From the NCBI GenBank assembly GCA_018398765.1, contig JAHBMJ010001649.1, positions 46,460-110,459 of the forward strand: 64,000 bases of DNA. The letters run 5' to 3'. Under the pieces are notes generated by a model. It saw only the letters and a list, made by a program, of their open reading frames with translations. It did no database searches and was not told the origin of the DNA. Of this stretch, positions 25,318 to 35,806 are shown one piece after another. Origin of the DNA: Chromera velia. Its lineage: Eukaryota > Sar > Chromeraceae. The first letter of the stretch is position 1, and each line of letters opens with the position of its first letter. A program made the position numbers and the translations under genes.

Positions 25318-26988
25318 TCACGCACCGCCCTCCCTGTCGCCCCCAGAACCCTCGTCCTCGGGACTCTCGTCAAGCAGCTCTTCGATCGCTTTTCTCATCA
25401 CGCGGTGGACGGGAACGACCACGTTCGGCCTCTCTCGCTCCCAGAGCACGTGGGCCTTGCAGAGGTAGTCCGCAGAATCCTGAAGCTCCTTGTTCTCGGC
25501 AACCCCCAGAGGGAGTGACCATTTGTGCTTTCTCAGCAGGTGGAGCAGACGCATTCGCCTCTTCTTGACAGCGCTCTTTAGAGCCTTCACCGTCAGGGTA
25601 TCGTTCTTCTCTTTCATCTCCTCAAAGTCAGGCCCGTCCCGCGCTTTCAGCTGTCCCCTCAAATACATCCTCGCGCTAGTAAGCGTGTTGTTAATCGCCT
25701 CCTCCAGCGTTTTTCCATTTGTGAGCTGCGTGTGGCCGGAGGAGATTCAAGTGACCCATATGCCCCCCCACTAGGTCCCACACCTTCTCAAACTCGGCGT
25801 CGTTGAAGATGCCCATTGTCTCGACCAACTCTTTCCGCACCTCCTCCTCCGGTAACTCCTTCACCTCGAATTCCAGGAATGAGTCGGGAGCCCTCCTCAA
25901 GGCGTTTTGCATATTAGAGAGGAGGTACTCGGTTTTCTCAATGACCACGGACACGTTGGAGCCACCCTGCTTCTTTGGCAAGAATTTGGTGAACAGAGTG
26001 TCGAAGACCGCCGCAACTTTGTCGTTGGCGGTCAGACTCTGCACGTCGCGGGTGACGAGAATCGGTGGCTTCACCCCCTTGGACATCGCTTGTTCACTGT
26101 CTTTCTCGAGTTGTTCGAGGAATTTTGTGTAGATGGACGCCGAGGGATCCACCAGTCCAGTCGGCTGCAATTGCTTCAGAAATGCGGCAGCGACCTGACC
26201 CCATTCAATTTCTCCTAAGGCTACAGGAACCACCTTGCGAGCAGCTTCGAGCATGTCCGCAGACAAGCTCTCCACACTCGAAGGCGACTCGCGCACGAAT
26301 GAAGAGAAAGCAGCTCTGGGCCCCTTCAAGAAGTCTGGGGACTCCGGCTGAAGTTTCGGGACTGCAGCTTCTGTAGGCCTCAGGTCTGCTTGAAGTTCAA
26401 AGAGCCGCTGCGCTGTCTCCTCTGCTGCTAGCTGAATGTCAAAAGTTGGATCCTGGATTTTCCTTGCCACGAAATAGCGGCAGAAGAAGAACTCAGGCAG
26501 CTTCTGAATGTCCATAACCACTCCTTTCAAATCCACTTCAACTACAAGGCGCCCCCCTCTCTCCTCCACCCGCCCATCTCCTCCAGCATGGTCCGGGTCT
26601 TACCAACGGACCTCGGACCGTAAACAAGGAGGACTTGGCGGGACGGCTTCTTGTTCACGTGCCCGTTGAGCTCGTTCCGGTACCTGAAATTGTCGATGTA
26701 CGGCAGTTCAGCAGTCCCATCCCATCTTCGCAGGTTGGGAGCACTGTTTTCCCCTTCAGCACACAGGAGGAGAGGTGACACTTTTTGCGATACAGACGCA
26801 ACGGAAACAACGTTTCCCACTGGCTCATACTTCGGCGGCAACCAGGTGCGGGGTCGCAGTAGCGGCGCAGCGCGACAACGAGGAGTGACGAACCCGCTGC
26901 AACCCAACGACCCATGGCGGGGCAAAGAGACGCCCACCATGGGAGAGACCAAACACAAGATAAGCAAGAGCATCAGGACAGCCATCAT
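25318..26988 (-). pseudogene. STAND/archaeal-type P-loop ATPase, leader-bearing, with two frame displacements
   Basis: The start at 26988 gives a hydrophobic signal (MMAVLMLLLILCLVSP) followed by a basic, Ser/Arg-rich, acid-poor stretch to about residue 50. That looks like the bipartite leader of complex-plastid proteins. The ATPase then begins (FRYRNELNGHV) with Walker A GPRSVGKT near 26600, the strand LVVEVDLKGV, a weak Walker B-like VSVVIEKTEYLL, and the family motif GGHMGHLNLL near 25770. A helical basic C-terminus ends in an acidic tail at 25318. These match the Arch_ATPase/STAND group. The frame shifts once in a G run near 26550 and once near 25740; protein similarity continues across both. 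The causes could be base-calling errors, very short introns or true decay. Walker B lacks the usual DE pair. It could function in the plastid or ER; the substrate is unknown. Confidence 0.6.
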
Positions 26989-28404
26989 GACAACCGCGAT
27001 TCAGGCACTGCACCTACCTCAAGCGTAGAAGTACGAGATAGACAGAAGGTTTGCCGTCAATCGGCTCTAGTAGGAAGCTCTGATATACGCGGTGCAGTCA
27101 GATCAGTTATACGGAGATCGAGTTTGTTCAGAGGAAGATAGACGGACTCGATCGCAATTGCGTGCATGCATGAAAACCGTGGCCCCCTGATTCATCCGTC
27201 TGTCCAGACATGCCATGGCCCCAGCGCGATCATCGTATAGGATCCATCAAAGTCGGCCTTCAGATGCCGAACTTCGGACAACGACGGACATTGAATTTCC
27301 CCCTATCCTGCTGGCTCTGACAGTGGCTCATCGATCCGATTCGATCGAAACATCAAATGTCAAACGGCAGATACAAATGCAGAGGACATCAGAGGACAAC
27401 CACAAGGATGAAGCGAGTCGATACGAGTTGATTTTGATGTGATAGACAGACTAACTTGTACCAGATACGCGCTGACACGCGCAAGGCTAAAATAGGCTGA
27501 AACAACCATGATTGCATCACCCCCCCCCCCTTTTCTGCATCGCGCATATCAATCATGCTTAATTATGTTTGGATAGTTGCTCTTGTCGCAGATGCTCTCG
27601 CGGCTGAACCACCTTGCCTTCCTTTCCCACCTGCGCCGCCTCGTCATTCCATCCTGCAAGGAAGGGAAGAACACCAAGATCCGCCACTTTCTTTTTTTTT
27701 CTTTTTCCTCCTCTGCATTTCTTTTTTTTCTTTAAAATTCTTTTTTTTTTACTTGAGTGTCAACTCAATCTGTTTCAAAGTTGTCACCCTTCATAAAATC
27801 AGTTCGGACAGTATCAGACTTAACTCTAAAGATTAAACTACATTGAACTCACCGGATTCTCTGCAAGCCGTGGTGTTTCACATATTTCATAAAATGTGTT
27901 CTTCAAAGCTTTGGGTGTATGCTCAGTTCCAGGCTTCTGGCCACCTTACAGCTTCCTTTGATTATAGTGATTCATAGATGATGATAGTCTAGGATGATAG
28001 TCGTATATTCATCGTTGGACCATCAAATTGGCATCAAAGTAATGTAACTATATGCAATATAACCATTGAAGTCATACCAAACAGTGTCATACTAAGTGTG
28101 TTTCACTATACGTATGGTAGTGTTTGGCACTGTTTGCATGCAGTAATGTGAAAAAAATTGTATAACATTAGTTAATATTGATTGATTCCTAAAGTGTTTG
28201 AGTCGCACACTGAGACTCAGGCTGCATACAAAAAAAACAACATAAGTCAAAAGACTTTAAAGTAACTTAAAGTCACTTCAAAATTAAGTTTAAGATCACT
28301 TCATTTTTCACTGAGCATTTCATATAACTTGAACATTGAGCTTACTCTAACTATATTTCAGTACACTTGTTGCAACAGAATTATTCTTATCACTGGTAGA
28401 GTCT
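26989..28404. other. Upstream region of the ATPase gene, then AT-rich intergenic DNA
   Basis: TGCATGCATG at 27163-27172 lies 175 bp upstream of the ATPase start and may be a promoter motif. A C run at 27521-27530 and T-rich tracts (27690-27750) follow. No gene is seen. Confidence 0.45.
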
Positions 28405-29070
28405 TGATTGATTGATTGATTGATTGATTGATACCAAACCCTAGGTGGAGTTAGAACTCCCGGGCGGCGCATATATGCATGGGTCTGTTCAATTGAGCCA
28501 GCTGCAAGCTAAGTGGACGACAGTTATTTGAACTTAATCTGATCAATCATTTACTACAATATGACGAGAAATCATAAAGAGGAGAGACGGTTGAGAGCGC
28601 AAGAGCGATGTGATGAACTTGCGAACCCCCAGATCAGAAAAGGAGGCGGATGCAAAGGGTGAGTCACAACGAGTGAAGCGGTCTGATTGAATTAATGCCA
28701 ACCACTGCAAAAAGCCTTGTTCGGCAGTCCATCGGGGGCAGACAGAGAGCCGATGAATAAAATCATCTACACACCGGCAGCAGCCTTCATAGGTGCACAG
28801 CTTTCTATCAGAGCAACCAACAGGCAGCCCACCTTGCCCGCCCATCGGGTTGTATGTCAGCATGCGCAAAAAAGAAAAGATCGAGCCATCCGTAACCGAC
28901 AGGGCAGAACGGGGAAGGGCAGAGACGGAAGGAATACCGGAGGACGACTTGCTGCACAGGAGAAAGACAAACATACGGCGGGAAGACGGGAAGTCGCGCT
29001 GCAGAGGGGTGAGTCTAGCAAGGAGGGGAAAGTGAGAGGAAGATTGCCCATCATCCTCAGAAGCCTTCAT
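28405..29070 (-). mobile_element. LINE 3' fragment
   Basis: An open frame of about 175 codons (28543-29070) contains CCRCVDDFIHRLSVCP, the Cys/His knuckle found near the C-terminus of many LINE ORF2 proteins and similar to the LINE copies at 38.3 kb. On the same strand it is followed by a 3' tail of ATCA repeats (28405-28431). Its 5' part is missing, as is usual for LINE insertions. The family is not identified. Confidence 0.5.
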
Positions 29071-29868
29071 GCATTCCTTTGCAACTGTCTTGTGTCATAA
29101 TTTGAGTGGTACTTAGTGGTACCTCACAATCGTTCCAGTCTAGGTTCCAGTGCATCAAGTATGAGCAACCAAGATCAATTGAGCAAAGCCATGTATAATC
29201 ATACACAGATGATCAAACGCATGAAGCGTTACCATGCACTCAGCATCATGCAGCCAGATCGAGTTTGTCTGCCGGTCAGGGGAGGAAAAACTCTCACTGC
29301 AGGCTCTGAGCATAAGTGGCATGTGTGGATGCCATGCGGTGAAATTTCTGGATTAAGGGTGACTGAGGGAGGACCATTGTCTCATCTTCATGATATAGGT
29401 GCATAAGAAGAGAATGATTCCAGCTCTCGAACGCCCGGAGTCGGTTTCCATACGCCGACAGACGGACTTCGAAGCCGAAGTCAGTGGAGGTCAATCAGAA
29501 TGATTCAAATGACGCGCGCACACACACAGTCAGATGGGGCTACCCAGACCCATTTTCATCTGACGGACACGCGGAGGGACAGACAAGGAATTCACATGAA
29601 GCAGGGCGGTCGACGTTCATGCCGCAAGAGGTCCATCAGTTTGAAAGGCCCACTCGCACACTTGAACTTCCACCTTACCGATCACCTTGAGGAATCAGGT
29701 GTTTTATTTTAACATGCAGAGATTTGCTTGACAACATGAATCTGGCATTGCTTTTTTCCGCACAGCCAAGACAAGAGGCAAAAGAAAGTTCAATTCAAAT
29801 CTGCCTCACTCGAGTTCTTTCCTTCCTTCTATCTGCCCACCCCCCCTCGATCCTCTGAGTACATTCAA
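29071..29868. other. Intergenic, no gene recognised
   Basis: A plus-strand frame of 96 codons (29116-29406) has no recognisable features. The remainder is the downstream region of the secreted protein gene, ending in C/T-rich sequence. Confidence 0.4.
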
Positions 29869-30599
29869 TTAAGGGAATGACATAGACTGCTTTCCCAGCA
29901 CGTCGACCTTCACGCCCTTAGGAGCGACGAAGTTCACATACCCCCAGGCGAGGCAGCTGGAGGGGGCACCGAAGAAATCGGAGAGGTCATCGTTCCCGTT
30001 CGCTCCCGTCAAGGCAACGGGCAGCCCGTCATCCCCCATCGTGAATTGGAACCCATCGCTGAACTGCACGCCGAATTCCTCGACGGCCTCAACGTCGATG
30101 GTTGTGTCACTGGAAGAGATGCTCTTCTCTGCGAGAAAGCAGGTGACCGTCTCTCCAGCAGAGATGACCTTCAGGTCGTCGTTTTCACTTTGACCACTGA
30201 AGAGATCTTCACAGGGGGGAATGTCGAAGAGGTCGTTCGTGCCTTCTTCCGAATCTACAAGGAATGCCAAATCCTTGTTTTTCGGGGCAGTAACGGTCAT
30301 CAGAATAATGCCGAAAACGGTACCGTCGCCCTCGGCACAGGCGAAGTCGACAGAGACGGTCTTGGTAGAGAAAATGTTGGCAGTGCTGTTAAGGGAGGCG
30401 GGGGCGACGTGATACTGGAGAGGCTGGGACTTCAGCTGGGGGGCAGCGCCACCCTTGGCAGAGCCGAAGAGGCCGCCAGAGAGGTCAAAGTCGAGTTTGA
30501 AGGAGTCGGAAAGAGCGTCGAGCTTGAAGGGCCTGCATGCAGCGAAGAAACGTTCGTTTCATAAGAAGCCATTCACAGTAGAAGATAGCCGACACGTTG

Positions 30600-30636
<37 letters not shown>

Positions 30637-30698
30637 ANNNNNNNNNNNNNNNNNNNNNNNNNNNNNNNNNNNNNNNNNNNNNNNNNNNNNNNNNNNNN

Positions 30699-30770
<72 letters not shown>

Positions 30771-30968
30771 TCTCTTCCTATCAGGCATTTTCCTTCCTAA
30801 CACTTCTCCCCTCCCTGCATCATCTCCTGACTGGGTCTTTCCTTTCCTTTCCTTTCCTTTCTACTTCATGGGGAAGCCTACCTGCTTGATCTAGCTGCGC
30901 AACTGATGGAGCAATCATTACCGGAAGCAACTACGAATATTTGCACGGACCAATGCGTTCAAACACAG

Positions 30969-31042
<74 letters not shown>

Positions 31043-31054
31043 ACACACATACAC

Positions 31055-31097
<43 letters not shown>

Positions 31098-31102
31098 GAC
31101 AG

Positions 31103-31134
<32 letters not shown>

Positions 31135-32036
31135 GGTTTTAGAGGATGCAGAACACTCCTTACCGCACCGCCTTCCTTGGACTCCCGTCACGAGTTCAAA
31201 CGCCTAGGTCCGTCAAATGCCTGCCCGCATAAAGATGGACACGGCATCAGGAGCCTGCTCTCCCTGTTTCGGAACCATGGTCTGGCTGTCTGCCTGTCTT
31301 TCTGTCTGTCTTTCTACAGTACTTTTCAATGACATACGTGTCTTCGTCCTTTTCGTCTTCCGTTTCCTTCTCAAAGTCGAAGTCCTTCTTCCCGCCAGGA
31401 AGCTCAGAGTTCAACTTGTACGGCATTCCTTTGGGAATGTCAACAAGGATAGGGCCGAAGGTGGCGCAGATGTCTGCACCGAAGAACTGGGTGAAGTTGC
31501 TGTTGCCTTCGAAGCCTGTGCGTGCCACATATGCGTCGTCGTCGGGCGTGGAGATGAAAAGCCCGTTGCTGAACAGAAAATTCACCTCCAGGTCGGCATC
31601 GCTCACATCGACGGTGGTCGTGGTTCCTGCCTCGTCCCGACTTTCAAGCTCACACGTGACAGTCTCGCCAGGTGCGAGGGTGAGAAGGTCAGACACATCG
31701 TCGCACTCGATTGAGAAATCAGGCACTGGATTTGCCTGGTCGTTGAATTTTTTCAGCACTGTCACTCCATCCTTTCCTCCCTTCAGTACGACTGTGTAGG
31801 CGACCCACACTTGCCCATCGCGTTCAAGGCAACTGTAGTCAATGTCTGCAAGCAGTGTACAGAGAAATGCATGTACATACATACAAACATAGAGATGCAA
31901 ATGCGTACACAGGCATGCGCGCGCATACACAGACACTCACAAGCATGCCAAAACGCACATGCGTACTGTATACAATGCAAACACGGCCTCACAATCTGGC
32001 AAAAATACATCCTCAAAAATGCACCATCACGTCTGA

Positions 32037-32081
<45 letters not shown>

Positions 32082-34334
32082 ACACAGAGAGAGAGAGAGA
32101 GAGAGAACAAGAGAGACAGGCAAGGCTACATGGACACACAGACAGACACAAATATATGTGTACAGGCATACGACGAACATAAATGTGTACGCGCGTCTCA
32201 TGTTTTGACAGCAGAAAAACATGCATGATGAAATCCTTATGGCCCAGCTCTGCATATCAATCAATGAAACATTCGTTCCAGCTAGACGTACAGATGCCTA
32301 CACGCTCCCACCTGCGTAGGGAGTAGACAGCACGGTGATGGTTGAGTTCACTCCCTCGGGGCTGTTGAGGTAGTACGTGAGGTAGCCCTTGAAGGGTCCC
32401 TTGCCGCTTCCCCCCTTGTCTCCACCCCCGAGGCCGGGGAGAACGCCGACCGAGGGCAGTTCCAGGCCGTCCAGCTTGAAGAGCTCAGACACACCCGCAC
32501 CGTCCTTGAAGGGAAACAGGCCACCCTTTCCTGCAAGCAATTAAGCAGATATGAATTTGACACCTTCATTGAAATTGTGAACGTGTGAAAGCACGTACGC
32601 ATGATCTTGCTGGCTGGTGTCATGTTCTTCCCAAAATTCTCCGTTGTAGATGCTGAAATGTACAGATGCAGCGCGACTGTTTCTAATCAACGAATTTAAA
32701 GTGGTCGAGGAGGGGCGGATCGAGGAAGAGAGCGGAGAAGCAGACAGAATAGGGGGAACAAACACAGATTGATCGAGAGAGCAAAAAAGAAAACGGCACG
32801 CATGGACTCAACAAGAATCCTCGATCTGTCGAAACGATCGACTGCCTAAGATGCGACAGCCAGTGAGGTGAAGGGCAGGTCCTCTTGAAGCGTACGACAA
32901 AAAGAAAAAGAAAGCGTGCAGAGACGGAAACTGGCCACTTCTGAAGTGACTGAAAGAAAATAAGTCGGTAAAAGAACCACGCTGTCCACTTATTACTATT
33001 CAATGCAGTGCATGGAGGGGGCAGAAGGATCGATCGAACAGCAAGCACAGTGTTGGACTAGCTGGGTTGATCAATCATGCCGGACGGCTTCGACCGAGAG
33101 TAAGTGCAAGCACGTTTCACTGTAAAATACAGGGCTTTAGAAACAAACCAGATTGCTCGTCTACTTAAGGACAGGCAATGCAAACCGACCCTCGTCAGTC
33201 TTCTCTGACGGCTTCCCTGTGAGGGCTCCCTCGGCGGAAAAGCCGAGACCCTTGGGGACGTCAACGAAGATGAAGCCGAAAGCCGCGCAGCTGGAGGGAA
33301 TGCCAAATTCGTCCATCAAAGTGCTGTTGCCATCGTTTCCGGTCAGCACCACGGTGGCCGAATCTTCCAGCATGACGAATTGAGATCCGTCGCTGAACTT
33401 GGCACCCGCCCCAAATATTCCAATCCCAGACACATCAGTTGAGTCTGAGGGAACCTCTCTACCGATTAGAGTGGTGCTTTCGTCCACAGTGAAAAGACAC
33501 GTGCTGCCGTCTCCAGCGGGAATAAGGTTCAAACCGTCAATGCAATCGGTACCAAGATCGTTGCTCATGTCATCGATAGTTCCGAGGAACGCAAAGTCTT
33601 CGTCGGAAGGTTTCACGTCAATGAAGTAGAACCCTCTGGTGAGACCAGCCGCCTCCTGACAGGAAAAATCCAGAGACCAGTTGTCTGTGGACATAATCGT
33701 AACGGTACTGTTCACGGAGGGGGGGGCAACGAAGTACGTGAGGATGTCTTTGAATCCCTCTTTCGCCTTGCCGGCGCCCCCAGTAAGAGCAGAAAGGTCA
33801 GGCATTTTCATGGCATCGGCAAGGCCATCCAGTTTCAGGCCGCCCATGTCAGCAACTGCATGCAAAACACCAATCAGGGAAGACAGAGAATTTGGCGAAA
33901 GAGAGACTGTCTTGACGTCCGAGAACAAGTGAACAATCCTAGGAACAAGACAACGAATAATCGGATGTATACATATATAGGTGGTCACCATTGGGTGTTG
34001 CACCATGGATGAAAAAACCGGAGTACCCGTGTATTTGCCGCCATTGACACCGATGCATCACATCTAAGGAAAAACACTCTCTATTTCGAGAGGCATTGTG
34101 CCGTTTGCCGCCGGGAGATGAACACAAAAGAGGAGCACAGGCACCTCACGAAAACAACACTCGCAGGCAACACTTGCGCTGAAAGAAAATAAGAGGCACA
34201 AAATGTGACAGCAGAACGACAGCTTGACAAATCGACTCTATACGCAGATAGAAGGAGACTCTTTCTAAAGAGAACCGACCTGCAGTCGCCTGCCCGACGC
34301 CCACAGCAACGAAGAGAGCCGGAACGAGTCTCAT
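29869..34334 (-). CDS. Secreted protein with three tandem copies of an unrecognised four-cysteine domain
   Basis: Five exons on the minus strand: 34280-34334, 33190-33855, 32312-32530, 31338-31845 and 29869-30532. They total 2,112 nt and 703 residues, all in frame. It starts with a signal peptide (MRLVPALFVAVGVGQATA). Three units of about 220-240 residues follow: exons 1-2, exons 3-4 and exon 5. Each unit opens with KLDGL or KLDAL and a Gly/Lys-rich linker. Next come a conserved NST sequon and STx...DFxC, then a second Cys before an acidic stretch. A TC Cys follows PAGDGSTC or APGETVTC or SAGETVTC, and a last Cys sits in SSCAAFGF or DICATFGP or SSCLAWGY. The unit closes with VDVPKG, VDIPKG or VAPKG. 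Four cysteines per unit suggest two disulphides; the sequons suggest glycosylation. No transmembrane segment or GPI signal was noticed. I recognise no family. It is divergent from the acyltransferase at 35.8 kb. Confidence 0.85.
30601..30767. repeat. (CA)n(GA)n microsatellite with internal gap, in intron 4 of the secreted protein gene
   Basis: (CA)n 30601-30637, unknown bases 30638-30698, (CA)n to 30738, then (GA)n. The transcript sense is (CT)n(GT)n. Confidence 0.9.
30962..31134. repeat. (CA)n microsatellite with TACA and GACA variants
   Basis: About 170 bp of nearly pure CA repeat in the same intron of the secreted protein gene. Confidence 0.9.
32041..32107. repeat. (CA)n(GA)n microsatellite, intron 3 of the secreted protein gene
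   Basis: CA repeats with one GACA, then GA repeats. In the transcript sense (CT)n precedes (GT)n. Confidence 0.9.
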
Positions 34335-35806
34335 GGTTGTATGAATGTCTATATATACAATCAATGCGAGTCACTGTTGCAGAGTCACGAGGTTTTTACG
34401 AGGCCCGCGAAAGGAAGCAAAGAACTCCGAAGGCAGGCATGCAAGCAAGAAAGCAGCAGAGACTGGGTATGTGGAGAAGTTTGACCGAGACCGACCCCTC
34501 ATGCAATTCAACAGCAGCAATTACACCTCAACTGCGTGCATGCGCGCGATCGATCCGATCGATTTGCAGCGATTCAAGTGCCCTGGCAGGACACGAACAA
34601 CTGAGAGCGTGGCGGGCTTGCATGCTATATTAACGAGATACACCCAACCAGTTGGGTGAGTGCCTCGGGGGGCCCTTTAGGGGGTCCGCAAATTTGATTC
34701 ATCGGGGGCTTGGGCATGTCTTTTGCAGGTGCATGCATGCATGGGGCGGGGGCCACGGCAACGCGCATCTGACGCAAGCAAACTTGCGAACGGCCCCGGA
34801 AAGCAAGAAAAATGAGAACTTGCCGGCCAGCCGACCGGGCAGTCGCGCCGACCCCCCCCCCCGCGGGAAAAGCCGCAGAACCCCCCCTCTCCCAGGAAAA
34901 AAGCCCGGGGATGCAGCTTAGCTGTCGCTTTCCGGGGCCACTGACGCACGCATGCATGACGACGCGGGTTCATGCACGCTTTTCTGGACCATTTGGGGCG
35001 GGATCTTTCCGGGGCCTTTTTTTGGCGAAAGACACCATGCGTGGGGTATTTTTGTTTTGTAAGTGCCCCCCGCTTCGCTTTCCGGGGCCACGAAGTATGC
35101 TTTTCGGGACCGCGCGCGAGCATGCACTTGCAACTCCGTGCGAGTTACTTGAGGGGTACGCATGTGCGAAGTAATTAAGGCGCGGCTCCGTGCGAGTTGC
35201 TTGAGGGGCACATTTTGGAATTCGGGGGGATGCGTTATGCGAGTGCGTGCGATCTCAGGGCCTCTCGGCTGATCTCAGCAGAGCTGAGCTGCCCCCCGAG
35301 GCGATAGCTAAGCCGGGGCCCTGCATGCATGTGTGGGCCTGGATAATTTCCCAGCTGGCATGCTGACAGTCTGATTGACTGAACTTCAACTGTATGCCTG
35401 ACCTTTGTTTCACTTTGCATGTACATGCCTGACCCTTCGGACGCCTTCTTGCACATTCCGACATGCGAACATATATGTTAAGGTGCGACATCTCGTATAG
35501 TTGATGATCTCTTTGAATATATACAAGGTGGTGAGAGTAGGTGACTGTGTTGCGATTCTCCTCGAAGCCATGCACTGAGAGTTGCAGAGACAGCCTCAAG
35601 TTTCTTCGCATGTCAAGTTGATTGTTGCACACAGCAGGAAAGGAGTGCGCAGTACAAGAAACTCACCTGAGAGTCTCAGAAAAGTGCCTGCTCAGCGTTC
35701 TGACAAAGTGCCCCCCCAAAATCGTCCAGCGTTTCTTTGTCATTCTTCTTCTCCTTCTTCATTTGCGTCAGACTTCGTAAAGTTGTGCATGTGACCAATC
35801 GAAGAG
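34335..35806. promoter_or_regulatory. Divergent promoter region, secreted protein / acyltransferase
   Basis: 1.47 kb between two outward-facing start codons, with a GC-rich island at about 34650-35330. It contains repeated TGCATGCATGCATG at 34730-34743, TGCATGCAT at 35322-35330, and GCATGC near 34540, 34952 and 35119. CTTTCCGGGGCC recurs near 34927, 35007 and 35077, and in inverted form near 34793. Repeated short motifs suggest a regulatory role; no direct proof. Confidence 0.5.
35134..35210. repeat. 25-bp direct repeat in promoter island
   Basis: Two copies starting CTCCGTGCGAGTT at 35134-35158 and 35186-35210, two mismatches apart, 52 bp spacing. Confidence 0.8.

Noticed and set aside
30605-31135. 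CRISPR-like direct repeats
   Set aside because: Dinucleotide microsatellites with no spacers, in a eukaryotic intron.
30906-31207. Thr/His-rich frames in the CA repeats
   Set aside because: Translation of a microsatellite inside an intron.
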